Shown in pieces: positions 23,322 to 31,552 of a stretch of 33,532 nt of DNA. Position 1 is the stretch's first letter. Every line of letters begins with the position of its first letter. Location: NCBI GenBank assembly GCA_944386525.1, contig CALXBL010000012.1, positions 1 to 33,532 of the forward strand, written 5' to 3'. This stretch comes from an uncultured Ruminococcus sp. (GTDB lineage: Bacteria > Bacillota > Clostridia > Oscillospirales > Ruminococcaceae). The position numbers and the translations under genes are program-made. Under the pieces are notes generated by a model, which saw only the letters and a list, made by a program, of their open reading frames with translations, was not told the DNA's origin and did no database searches.

Positions 23322-26300
23322 ATGAAAAAAATAAAAGCTTTGCTGACAGCCTTAGCTGTTATCAGCACAATGCCTCTGGCTTTACAGGGAATTGATGCCG
23401 AAGCTGACAGTACTCCTGCTGTATCGGAAGGAACTTATCTTATCCGGAATGTGAACAGCGGAATCTACCTCGACGTTGAGGGAGATAACGGCTCAGATGG
23501 CGCAAACGTTATCCAAAATAGCTCCGATGTATGCGACGGCGGCAATGTGTGGAAACTCGTCCTTGAGGCGGACGGCTGCCACTCTATATACTCTATGCTG
23601 GGCGACGGTCAGAGCTACCGACTGAGCCTAGACAGTGATAATGTAAATATCTGCATAAAATCAAAGGCGGAAACAGATTCCCAGATGTTCCGTGTGCTGG
23701 GTAATGAGGACGGCAGCGTAAGGATAACCACTAAAGCATCCGGCTGCGCTCAGACTCTTGAGGTCATAAACGCTGAAACCGCCGATGGTGCAAACGTCCA
23801 GCAATGGCCTCTTAACAGCCACGCCTGCCAGAACTGGGAGCTTATCCCCGTTCAGTACGTAGTGTCGGATCTCACTGAAACAACAAGCACTGTTACCAGC
23901 GAAACATTCACCGAAGGTGATATCAACGACGACGGTGCTGTGAATATCTTCGATATGATACTCTCTAAAAGAATGCTAAAAAACAACTCCGGTACTCAGA
24001 AACAGAAATATGCTGCCAATGTAAACGGCGACGAAAGTTTCTCCATGGCAGATGCCGTTGTGATGCAGAAATATCTCATGGGTATCGGAGAGCTCAAAAA
24101 ACAAAACGTTCCAGTTGAAAGACGATATGCCGGCGCAGATTCAAAATGCGACAATGCCTATATCGAGAATACCAACACCGGCTTTGAAAGCGGCTCATAT
24201 CTCAATATGTACAACGAAAAGGACATTTTTGCTCACTGGAACATAAAGGCTGACTCTGATGGAGTCTATGCCCTCACTGTCCGTTACGCAAATGCAAACG
24301 ACACCTCAAGAGATGTACTCTTCTCTCTGGACGGTCAGACTGCTGGCTATCAGATGTCTTTCCCGACAACCGGTGCATGGACATCGTGGAGTACTGCAAC
24401 TATATATGTAGAGCTGAAAGCAGGTATAAACGTGCTTACCGCACGCTCGCTAACTGCCGATGGTGCTCCTAATATAGATCACATCACTATTGCTGATACC
24501 GATCAGCAGGAGTCTGTGACTACTCCTATTCCTGCGATAACAGCAAAGCCGACAAGTCTGCCGGGTATCAACCACGGCACTGTGGGTGTCGGCAGACAGA
24601 TGGAATACCTGAACCGTGGAGTCTGTGCTGTAGTTTCAGGCAACGGCATACTTGTATCCTGGAGAAGCCTTGCTACCGACCCCGAAAATACTACATTCAA
24701 GCTCTACAAGAACGGCGAATTTGTAGATGAGATAGGCTCAGATGAACCTACCAACTACTATATCGAAGGCGGAACCTCATCCGACCTTTATACCATCGAC
24801 ACCTTTGTTGACGGCATCATGGTTGAATTCGCTCAGGCTGCCATCGTTCTCGGCAACAAGAACAGCGGACAGTCCGGCGGATATATGGAGTTTGGCGTAA
24901 CTCCTCCCTCTGAACAGACTATGCCCGATGGCACGACCTGTACCTACACCCCCAACGACTGCTCCGTGGGCGACGTTGACGGCGACGGTCAGTACGAGAT
25001 ATTCGTAAAGTGGGATCCCTCCAATTCTAAGGATAACGCAAATGAAGGCTACACCGGCTCAGTATTTATCGACTGCTACCGTCTCGACGGCACACGACTC
25101 TGGAGAATAGACCTCGGCAAGAATATCCGTGCCGGCGCACACTATACTCAGTTCATGGTCTACGACTTTGATGGCGACGGTAATGCTGAAATGATATGTA
25201 AAACTGCCGATGGCACTGTTGACGGAAACGGAACCGTCATAGGTGATGGAAACGCCGACAACCGCGGCTCCGACGGCAGAATAATAACGGGCAATGAATA
25301 CCTTACTCTCTTTGATGGTCTCACCGGTGCGGCTAAGGATACCATAGACTTCGAACCCGCAAGAGGAAATGTTGGCGACTGGGGCGACACCTGGGGTAAC
25401 AGATGCGACAGAATGATTGCTACAGTTGCTTATCTCGATGGAACTACCCCATCCTGCGTCATTGGCAGAGGCTACTACGCAAGAACTGCCGTTGTGGCAT
25501 ACGACGTTCAGAACGGCAAGCTCGTAAAACGCTGGAGCTACGATACCGGCACAAACTCATCCGACCCGGCATTCAGTCAAGGCAACCACAGCCTTATCAC
25601 AATGGACGTCGACAGCGACGGCAAGGACGAGATACTCTACGGCTCTGTCTGTTTCGACGACAACGGTACCGTGAAGTGGAGCACCGGTCTTGGCCACGGC
25701 GACTGTATGCAGGCTGGTGACCTTATCCCGGAACGCCCCGGTCTTGAAGTGTTCCAGGTGCACGAAGAACATTATTGCGCTGAAGTCCACGACGCCGCAA
25801 CAGGCGAGATAATCTGGAAAATAGACGGCACTGATGACGTTGGACGAGGCATTGCACTGAATCTTACTGCCGACTCCCCCGGCTGTGAATTTACAAGCGT
25901 TGTTGACGGCATTGTATATGCATATAATACGTCTACAGGTAAGATTGAATCCCAAGGCTACGGCTGGAATGATAAGATAAAGTGGAGCATGAACTCCGCT
26001 ATCTGGTGGGACGGCGACCTTGAACGTGAGGCTATGGACCGTACTATGATAGAGGATACCAACGGCAGACTCTTCACAGGTGACGGCTCATACAACAACG
26101 GCTCAAAGTCAAACGCCTGCCTTACTGCTGATATATTCGGTGACTGGCGTGAGGAAGTTATCCTCCACTCCGACAATAAAATACGTATATTCAGCACTAC
26201 CTTCGAAACTGAAACAAAACTTACAACTCTCATGCACGACGCTCAGTACAGATGCGGCGTTGCAACTGAGAACACTGGCTACAATCAGGCCCCCAACACG

Positions 26301-26372
26301 AGTTTCTTCCTTGGAACAGGTTACGACCTGCCACAGGTACCAACTATCTACACCTACAAGGCAGAACAGTAA
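23322..26372 (+). CDS. Secreted PL11 rhamnogalacturonan lyase with ricin-type domain, internal dockerin and CBM35-like module
   Basis: Predicted extracellular lyase that cleaves the rhamnogalacturonan I backbone of pectin by beta-elimination. In 1016 residues the order is: signal peptide (1-~26, cleavage near IDA); a ricin B/CBM13-like unit (~34-176); a Thr/Ser linker; a dockerin (~199-256) with calcium loops DINDDGAVNIFD and NVNGDESFSMAD; a CBM35-like beta-sandwich (~263-392); a Pro/Thr linker; and a PL11 eight-bladed propeller (~422-1013). The PL11 start GRQMEYLNRGVCAVVSGNG and repeated DVDGDGQYEIFVKWDPS and YDFDGDGNAEM calcium-binding blades are family-typical. The dockerin is internal rather than terminal. 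The ATG follows AGGAGAGG. It faces away from the GH43 gene, its likely partner in pectin breakdown. Confidence 0.93.
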   Translation: MKKIKALLTALAVISTMPLALQGIDAEADSTPAVSEGTYLIRNVNSGIYLDVEGDNGSDGANVIQNSSDVCDGGNVWKLVLEADGCHSIYSMLGDGQSYRLSLDSDNVNICIKSKAETDSQMFRVLGNEDGSVRITTKASGCAQTLEVINAETADGANVQQWPLNSHACQNWELIPVQYVVSDLTETTSTVTSETFTEGDINDDGAVNIFDMILSKRMLKNNSGTQKQKYAANVNGDESFSMADAVVMQKYLMGIGELKKQNVPVERRYAGADSKCDNAYIENTNTGFESGSYLNMYNEKDIFAHWNIKADSDGVYALTVRYANANDTSRDVLFSLDGQTAGYQMSFPTTGAWTSWSTATIYVELKAGINVLTARSLTADGAPNIDHITIADTDQQESVTTPIPAITAKPTSLPGINHGTVGVGRQMEYLNRGVCAVVSGNGILVSWRSLATDPENTTFKLYKNGEFVDEIGSDEPTNYYIEGGTSSDLYTIDTFVDGIMVEFAQAAIVLGNKNSGQSGGYMEFGVTPPSEQTMPDGTTCTYTPNDCSVGDVDGDGQYEIFVKWDPSNSKDNANEGYTGSVFIDCYRLDGTRLWRIDLGKNIRAGAHYTQFMVYDFDGDGNAEMICKTADGTVDGNGTVIGDGNADNRGSDGRIITGNEYLTLFDGLTGAAKDTIDFEPARGNVGDWGDTWGNRCDRMIATVAYLDGTTPSCVIGRGYYARTAVVAYDVQNGKLVKRWSYDTGTNSSDPAFSQGNHSLITMDVDSDGKDEILYGSVCFDDNGTVKWSTGLGHGDCMQAGDLIPERPGLEVFQVHEEHYCAEVHDAATGEIIWKIDGTDDVGRGIALNLTADSPGCEFTSVVDGIVYAYNTSTGKIESQGYGWNDKIKWSMNSAIWWDGDLEREAMDRTMIEDTNGRLFTGDGSYNNGSKSNACLTADIFGDWREEVILHSDNKIRIFSTTFETETKLTTLMHDAQYRCGVATENTGYNQAPNTSFFLGTGYDLPQVPTIYTYKAEQ

Positions 26373-26419
26373 ACCATTATCAAGCTATCTCCAAATCTTT
26401 TATAAAACCCATGAAAAAG

Positions 26420-26475
26420 CAACAATACCGCCTACAGATGATCTGTGGCGGTATTGCTGTTTAATAATATTTTTC
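26420..26475 (+). terminator. Terminator of the PL11 gene
   Basis: A long near-perfect hairpin, CAATACCGCC-(T)-ACAGA / TCTGT-GGCGGTATTG with a TGA loop, followed by TGTTTAATAATATTTTT. It lies about 50 bp past the PL11 stop. Confidence 0.85.
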
Positions 26476-26609
26476 GTCTACTTTCCCTGCTCCCATTGAT
26501 GGAACTTATCACAACAAATGCAGCGTCATATTTTTTCATAAAACTCACTATTTTAATCATGTATTGATCTGCCGCACCAATTTTCACTGCAAAAAAACGT
26601 CTCTGCGGC

Positions 26610-26638
26610 TTGTAATATGTGATTTTGTGTAGTATAAT
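26610..26638 (+). promoter_or_regulatory. Promoter of the second relQ
   Basis: TTGTAA (26610-26615), 17 bp, perfect TATAAT (26633-26638), with a leader of about 25 nt. The preceding 130 bp (26476-26609) shows nothing else recognisable. Confidence 0.8.
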
Positions 26639-26668
26639 GGATAGAGAATAAAAACAGGAGGTATAAAT

Positions 26669-27358
26669 ATGTTTCAGGAAAGCAACTACAGTGAAAGACC
26701 TACCGCAGCCGTCGACCTTGAAGCTCTGCTCACCGACGATAATAACCTTGAAAGCAAATTCCAAAGCTATCAGAAACTAATGGCTTACTACAGGTGCGCT
26801 ATTATGGAGATGACAACCAAATTCAACGTGCTCAATGAAGAATTCTCTCTAAGATACGATCGCAATCCTATAAACAGCATAAAAAGTCGTCTTAAACATA
26901 TATCTAGCATAAGAGATAAACTGGAGAAGAAAAATCTCCCGTTTACACTGAATGCCGTGGAGGATAATATATGTGATGTCGCTGGGATAAGAGTAGTGTG
27001 CTCATTCACCGACTACGTATATATGCTCGCCAACGCCCTTATGAAACAGGACGACGTTGCTCTCGTGTCATGCAAGGACTATATCGCAAACCCAAAGCCC
27101 AATGGCTACAGAAGTTTGCATCTTATCGTGACACTTCCCATATTCCTCGCCCACGAAAAACGCATCATGAAAGTTGAGATACAGCTGCGCACGATCGCTA
27201 TGGACTGCTGGGCAAGCCTTGAACATCAGCTAAGATATAAGAAAAAGGTTATCTTTACGCAGGAAATGGCCGATGAACTGCAAAAATGCGCTTGCCTCAG
27301 TTCAGAACTCGATATGAGAATGGACGCCCTGAGAAAATGCGTTCAGCTCGACAGCTGA
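26669..27358 (+). CDS. relQ: Small alarmone synthetase (RelQ-type GTP pyrophosphokinase), copy 2
   Basis: Second single-domain (p)ppGpp synthetase, 229 residues, clearly homologous along its length to the copy at 19393 but diverged. The synthetase core keeps Asp103 (CDVAGIRVVC), the G-loop block KDYIANPKPNGYRSLH (136-151) and Glu170 (VEIQLRTIAMDCWASLEHQ). The N-terminal ~40 residues and the C-terminal helix differ most from copy 1, as does the region after LRYK. These are the parts that govern oligomerisation and allostery in RelQ. The ATG follows AGGAGG seven bases upstream. It has its own promoter, and the next gene's promoter begins at its stop codon. Confidence 0.93.
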   Translation: MFQESNYSERPTAAVDLEALLTDDNNLESKFQSYQKLMAYYRCAIMEMTTKFNVLNEEFSLRYDRNPINSIKSRLKHISSIRDKLEKKNLPFTLNAVEDNICDVAGIRVVCSFTDYVYMLANALMKQDDVALVSCKDYIANPKPNGYRSLHLIVTLPIFLAHEKRIMKVEIQLRTIAMDCWASLEHQLRYKKKVIFTQEMADELQKCACLSSELDMRMDALRKCVQLDS

Positions 27359-27387
27359 TTGACAAAAGCTGACTATAAGGCTATAAT
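27359..27387 (+). promoter_or_regulatory. Consensus promoter of the ttcA-like/pcrA/amidohydrolase unit
   Basis: Perfect TTGACA (27359-27364), 17 bp, perfect TATAAT (27382-27387). The -35 box starts at the base right after the relQ copy 2 stop codon. No terminator lies between, so relQ transcripts may read through. Confidence 0.9.
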
Positions 27388-27422
27388 ATTATTTGTCAGT
27401 TCAGTGAATGGAGGTCATGCCT

Positions 27423-28229
27423 ATGGACGTTATGGAAAGCATTATGACAAGCTATAGAAAAACTATCTGGAACCGATTTACAAAGAGCGTCAGGGAGTTC
27501 GATATGATAGAACCCGGCGACAGGATAGCCGTTTGCATTTCCGGCGGAAAAGACTCCATGCTCCTTGCAAAATGCATGGAAAAATATCAGCAGATAAGCG
27601 GTGTGCCATTTTCTGTGGTGTATCTTTCCATGGATCCGGGATATAAGCCTGAAAACAGACAGCTTATCATTGAAAACGCCGGAAAACTGGGACTAAAGCT
27701 GGATATGTTCAATACGAATATATTCCGTTCCCTTGAGCATGATAATAATAACCCCTGCTTTCTCTGTGCACGTTTAAGGCGAGGTGCGCTCTACAGCGCT
27801 GCCATTGAGAGGAACTGCAATAAAATCGCTCTTGGTCACCACTTCGACGACTTTATCGAGACAATACTCATGGGTATGCTCTACGGCGGACAGCTACAGA
27901 CTATGCTTCCCCGCCTGAAAAGTCGGAACTACGGCGATATTCAGGTGATACGTCCTCTCTGCCGGGTTCGGGAGGAGGATATCATAAGCTGGACTAAAAC
28001 AAACTCACTTCAATTTTTAAGGTGCGCCTGCACCGTTGCTTCCACCGAAGATACCGAACAGCAGTCAGCCTCAAAGCGGCAGGAGATAAAGGAACTCATA
28101 CGCACTCTCAAAAGCATAAATCCCCAGATAGAACATAATATCTTCCGGAGCGTGTGGAACGTCGACCTTAAAAGGCTAATATCCTACCACGACGGCAGTG
28201 AATACCACAGCTTTATGGAGAGACTTTAA
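27423..28229 (+). CDS. TtcA-like PP-loop tRNA sulfurtransferase
   Basis: Predicted ATP-dependent tRNA-modifying enzyme of the TtcA family, which in E. coli makes 2-thiocytidine at tRNA position 32. The product (268 residues from the ATG at 27423) has the PP-loop CISGGKDSMLLA. It has the CxxC pair PCFLCARLRRG and a later Cys in RCACT that together could hold an iron-sulfur cluster. It also has the family block IALGHHFDDFIETILMGMLYGG. The start is chosen because GGAGG lies eight bases upstream; the ATGs at 27408 and 27417 overlap or crowd that site. The exact modification may differ in Firmicutes. It is 18 bp upstream of the helicase gene. Confidence 0.85.
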   Translation: MDVMESIMTSYRKTIWNRFTKSVREFDMIEPGDRIAVCISGGKDSMLLAKCMEKYQQISGVPFSVVYLSMDPGYKPENRQLIIENAGKLGLKLDMFNTNIFRSLEHDNNNPCFLCARLRRGALYSAAIERNCNKIALGHHFDDFIETILMGMLYGGQLQTMLPRLKSRNYGDIQVIRPLCRVREEDIISWTKTNSLQFLRCACTVASTEDTEQQSASKRQEIKELIRTLKSINPQIEHNIFRSVWNVDLKRLISYHDGSEYHSFMERL

Positions 28230-28247
28230 ATAGAAACGAGGTTCAGC

Positions 28248-30605
28248 ATGACAGAAAAAGAAATCATCAGCCTGAAACGGCGTGCGCTGGAACACTACTT
28301 CAGAAAACTTAATTCACCTCAGCGTGAGGCTGTATTTGCTGTACACGGTCCCGTACTTGTACTAGCCGGCGCAGGAAGCGGTAAGACCACAGCTATAATC
28401 AACCGTATCGCCGGAATGATTTACTTCGGCAGTGCCTACGAAAAAGCCGACGGCAATCTCTTCCCCGATGACCAACAGTATCTCACCGACTACATAAACG
28501 GCAGCGCTCCCGAGGATATGGGCAGGCTGCGTGATATACTTGCCGTATATCCCATAAGACCATGGAATATCCTTGCCATAACTTTCACAAACAAAGCTGC
28601 CGGCGAGATGAAAGCTCGTCTTACTGCAATGCTGGGCGAATCTGAGGCCGCTGATGTGCACGCTGCTACTTTTCACTCCACCTGCGTGCACATACTCCGC
28701 AGGAGCATTTCAAATCTCGGCTACAGCAATGATTTTACGATTTACGACTCCGACGACAGCAAACGACTAATGAAAAGCTGTATTTCCGATATGAATATAT
28801 CCGACAAGAAGTTTCCGCCGTCGGCAGTGCTCAATGAGATAAGCTCAGCTAAGGATAAATTAATCTCCCCCAAAGAGCTTATGGCAGATTCGCAAAACGA
28901 CTACAGAAAGCTCACCATTGCAAAGCTGTATGCAGAATATCAGTCAAGACTCAAACGCTCCAACGCACTCGACTTCGATGATCTTATCTACCTTACGGTA
29001 CGTCTCTTCGAGCAGTTCCCCGAGGAGCTGGAATACTGCCAGAATAGATACAGATACATACTTGTGGACGAGTATCAAGATACAAGTGTATCACAGTTCA
29101 GACTCATACAGTTACTCTCGGGCAGATATATGAATCTCTGCGTCGTGGGTGATGATGATCAAAGTATCTACCGTTTCCGTGGTGCAACTATCGAGAATAT
29201 CCTCAGCTTTGAGCACACCTTCCCGAATAGCAGGGTCATAAGGCTTGAACAAAACTACCGCTCCACCCAGACTATCCTCGATGCCGCCAACGGTGTTATC
29301 TCACACAACGCAGGACGCAAAGAAAAAAAGCTCTGGACCGATGCCGGCGCCGGAGATAAGATAACATGGTACAAAGCTGCCGACGAAATAAGTGAGGCTG
29401 AATACGTCGCCAAAACTATTGTCGACTTGGTGAGCCACGGAGCTTCATACAGAGACTTTGCCATACTCTACCGCATGAATGCACAGTCAAACTCTCTAGA
29501 GCGTATGTTCATACGAAATAATATCCCCTACCGCATATACGGCGGCATTCGATTCTATGAGCGCAAGGAGATAAAGGATATCCTCGCATATCTGAGCGTT
29601 ATCAACAATCCAAGCGACAGCCTGAGATTCCACCGCATAGTAAACGAGCCAAAGCGTGGTATAGGCGAATCCACTGTTACCCTTATTGATAATATATCAA
29701 ACGATCTACGTATGTCTCCGCTTGATGTAATGCGTCAGGCAGAAAGCTTCCCAGTCCTTGCCAAAAGAATGGCAAAGCTCAAGGAGTTCAGCTCCATAAT
29801 GGATATGCTCACCGAAAAGGCTGATGAACTGCCCTTTGACCAGTTCCTCGATCTGCTGCTCGAAAAAACCGGATACAAGGAAATGCTTGAGGCTCAGGGC
29901 GATGAAGGCTTGACAAGACTTGAAAATATCGAGGAACTTAAATCCTCAATGATAGAATACGAAAACGAAAGCGAAGACCCGTCTCTGAGCGGCTTTCTGG
30001 AAGAGGTGGCTCTTTTCACAGATGTCGACAAGTATGAACCTGAGCAGGATGTCGTACTCATGATGACTATGCACGCCGCAAAGGGACTGGAGTTTGAGCA
30101 GGTCTTTCTGGTAGGGTTTGAGGAAAATGTCTTCCCAGGAAACAGGGCTATACATTCCATCAACCCATCTGATATTGAGGAGGAAAGGCGTCTGGCCTAT
30201 GTTGCCATCACCCGCGCAAAACACCGCCTGTTTATCACAAGCGCCGACAGACGTATGCTCTTTGGCTCAACTATGTGCAACAGCCGCTCTCGATTCCTTG
30301 CTGAAATAAATTGTGAACTCATTGATAAGCAGGGAGTTTCATATGAACCCCAAAAACAGAACATTGGCACTGGCTCTGCAGTCTTATCATCGCTGGAGCA
30401 GCAGCTCCGACAGCAAACTGCAAAATCACAGACAAGCACTCCAAAGATTTTTTCACCCGGCGATAAAGTTACTCACAATATCTTCGGCGAGGGTGTGGTT
30501 CTATCTGTTTCTAAAATGGCTAACGACTCCCTCATAGAAGTTGCATTCGATAAGGTGGGAACCAAGAAGCTCATGGCGAATTTTGCTAAAATACGAAAAT
30601 TATAA
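28248..30605 (+). CDS. pcrA: UvrD/PcrA-type superfamily 1 DNA helicase
   Basis: 3'-5' DNA helicase for repair and replication restart. The 785 residues carry the Q motif (LNSPQREAV), Walker A GAGSGKTTAI, motif Ia ITFTNKAAGEM, Walker B VDEYQDTS, motif III GDDDQSIYRFRGA, motif IV EQNYRST, motif V TMHAAKGLEFEQVFLVG, and motif VI EERRLAYVAITRAK. A C-terminal Tudor-like segment (GDKVTHNIFGEGVV) is typical of PcrA. An insertion of about 40 residues rich in Asp and Tyr separates Walker A from motif Ia, longer than in Bacillus PcrA. The ATG follows ACGAGG. Likely co-transcribed with the TtcA-like and amidohydrolase genes. Confidence 0.95.
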   Translation: MTEKEIISLKRRALEHYFRKLNSPQREAVFAVHGPVLVLAGAGSGKTTAIINRIAGMIYFGSAYEKADGNLFPDDQQYLTDYINGSAPEDMGRLRDILAVYPIRPWNILAITFTNKAAGEMKARLTAMLGESEAADVHAATFHSTCVHILRRSISNLGYSNDFTIYDSDDSKRLMKSCISDMNISDKKFPPSAVLNEISSAKDKLISPKELMADSQNDYRKLTIAKLYAEYQSRLKRSNALDFDDLIYLTVRLFEQFPEELEYCQNRYRYILVDEYQDTSVSQFRLIQLLSGRYMNLCVVGDDDQSIYRFRGATIENILSFEHTFPNSRVIRLEQNYRSTQTILDAANGVISHNAGRKEKKLWTDAGAGDKITWYKAADEISEAEYVAKTIVDLVSHGASYRDFAILYRMNAQSNSLERMFIRNNIPYRIYGGIRFYERKEIKDILAYLSVINNPSDSLRFHRIVNEPKRGIGESTVTLIDNISNDLRMSPLDVMRQAESFPVLAKRMAKLKEFSSIMDMLTEKADELPFDQFLDLLLEKTGYKEMLEAQGDEGLTRLENIEELKSSMIEYENESEDPSLSGFLEEVALFTDVDKYEPEQDVVLMMTMHAAKGLEFEQVFLVGFEENVFPGNRAIHSINPSDIEEERRLAYVAITRAKHRLFITSADRRMLFGSTMCNSRSRFLAEINCELIDKQGVSYEPQKQNIGTGSAVLSSLEQQLRQQTAKSQTSTPKIFSPGDKVTHNIFGEGVVLSVSKMANDSLIEVAFDKVGTKKLMANFAKIRKL

Positions 30606-30621
30606 GGTCAGGTGAAATTTT

Positions 30622-31449
30622 ATGTACAACGGATATACTGTTGTGGACGCCCATGCCCACATCTTCCCCGACAAACTGACTGAACGTGCCACTCAAGGGA
30701 TATCTTCATTCTACGACCTGCCCATGAGCCATCATGGCAGTATGAGTGAGCTGCTTGAAAGCGGCGACCCTGCCGGTATTGATGGCTATCTTGTCTGCAG
30801 CGTTGCCACTAATCCTGCACAGACAGCTGCAATAAACAACTACATCTGCACGGTACTTGAAAACCACCCCCAATGCGTGGGATTTGCAGCCCTCCATCCA
30901 TTTTCCGAAAATCTTGAAGAGGAGTTTCAGAATATACTCAAAAGACCCTTCAAGGGCATAAAACTTCACCCCGACTTTCAGGAGTTCCTCATGGACGACC
31001 CGGCAGTCTACCCTATGTATGAGATGATATCCGCTGCCGGTCTGCCCGTGCTCATGCACATGGGCGACGCCAACAGGCCATATTCAACTCCCCCAAGAAT
31101 GGCAAAGGTCCTCAGTGACTTTCCAAAGCTGCGTGTCATAGCAGCTCATCTGGGCGGCTACTGCCACTGGCAGGAGGCTGCTGATATCCTGAAGCCATCC
31201 GAAAGACTCCGGTTCGACACAAGCAGCTGTCTTGATTTCATGTCACCGGATGACGCCGTGAAGTTTATCCGCACACACGGTGCTGAAAATTGCTTCTTCG
31301 GTGTGGATTTTCCCATGTGGGATCACCGTGAGGAACTGAGAAGATTCTTCCGTCTTCAGCTCACAGATACGGAAAGACGTGGTATCCTTGCGGAAAACAT
31401 GATAAACTGGATAAGAAATGCAAAAAATTCATGCTACACGAATATTTAA
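30622..31449 (+). CDS. Amidohydrolase-family (PF04909-like) metal-dependent hydrolase
   Basis: A 275-residue TIM-barrel hydrolase of unknown substrate. Metal-ligand motifs appear in the usual order: HAHIFPD near the N-terminus, KLHPDFQEF, LMHMGD, AAHLGGYCHW and the late Asp in FGVDFPMWD. These match the amidohydrolase-2 group, which includes decarboxylases and lactonases; no substrate can be assigned. The ATG has a weak AGGTGA ribosome-binding site 16 bp after pcrA, so translation may rely on coupling. No clear terminator follows. Confidence 0.85.
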   Translation: MYNGYTVVDAHAHIFPDKLTERATQGISSFYDLPMSHHGSMSELLESGDPAGIDGYLVCSVATNPAQTAAINNYICTVLENHPQCVGFAALHPFSENLEEEFQNILKRPFKGIKLHPDFQEFLMDDPAVYPMYEMISAAGLPVLMHMGDANRPYSTPPRMAKVLSDFPKLRVIAAHLGGYCHWQEAADILKPSERLRFDTSSCLDFMSPDDAVKFIRTHGAENCFFGVDFPMWDHREELRRFFRLQLTDTERRGILAENMINWIRNAKNSCYTNI

Positions 31450-31484
31450 CATAAAAATATCTTCCATTTTTTTAAAAGGTGTGT

Positions 31485-31490
31485 TATAAT
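31485..31490 (+). promoter_or_regulatory. -10 box of a likely pyruvate kinase promoter
   Basis: A perfect TATAAT lies about 62 bp upstream of the pyk ATG. The -35 position (TTCCAT, 31462-31467) is poor. The leader contains a small GCAGG/CCTGC hairpin (31498-31514). Confidence 0.5.
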
Positions 31491-31552
31491 ATATGGAGCA
31501 GGCTTGTCCCTGCCACATTATCAGAATGATCAACCTACTAAGGAGTATTATT

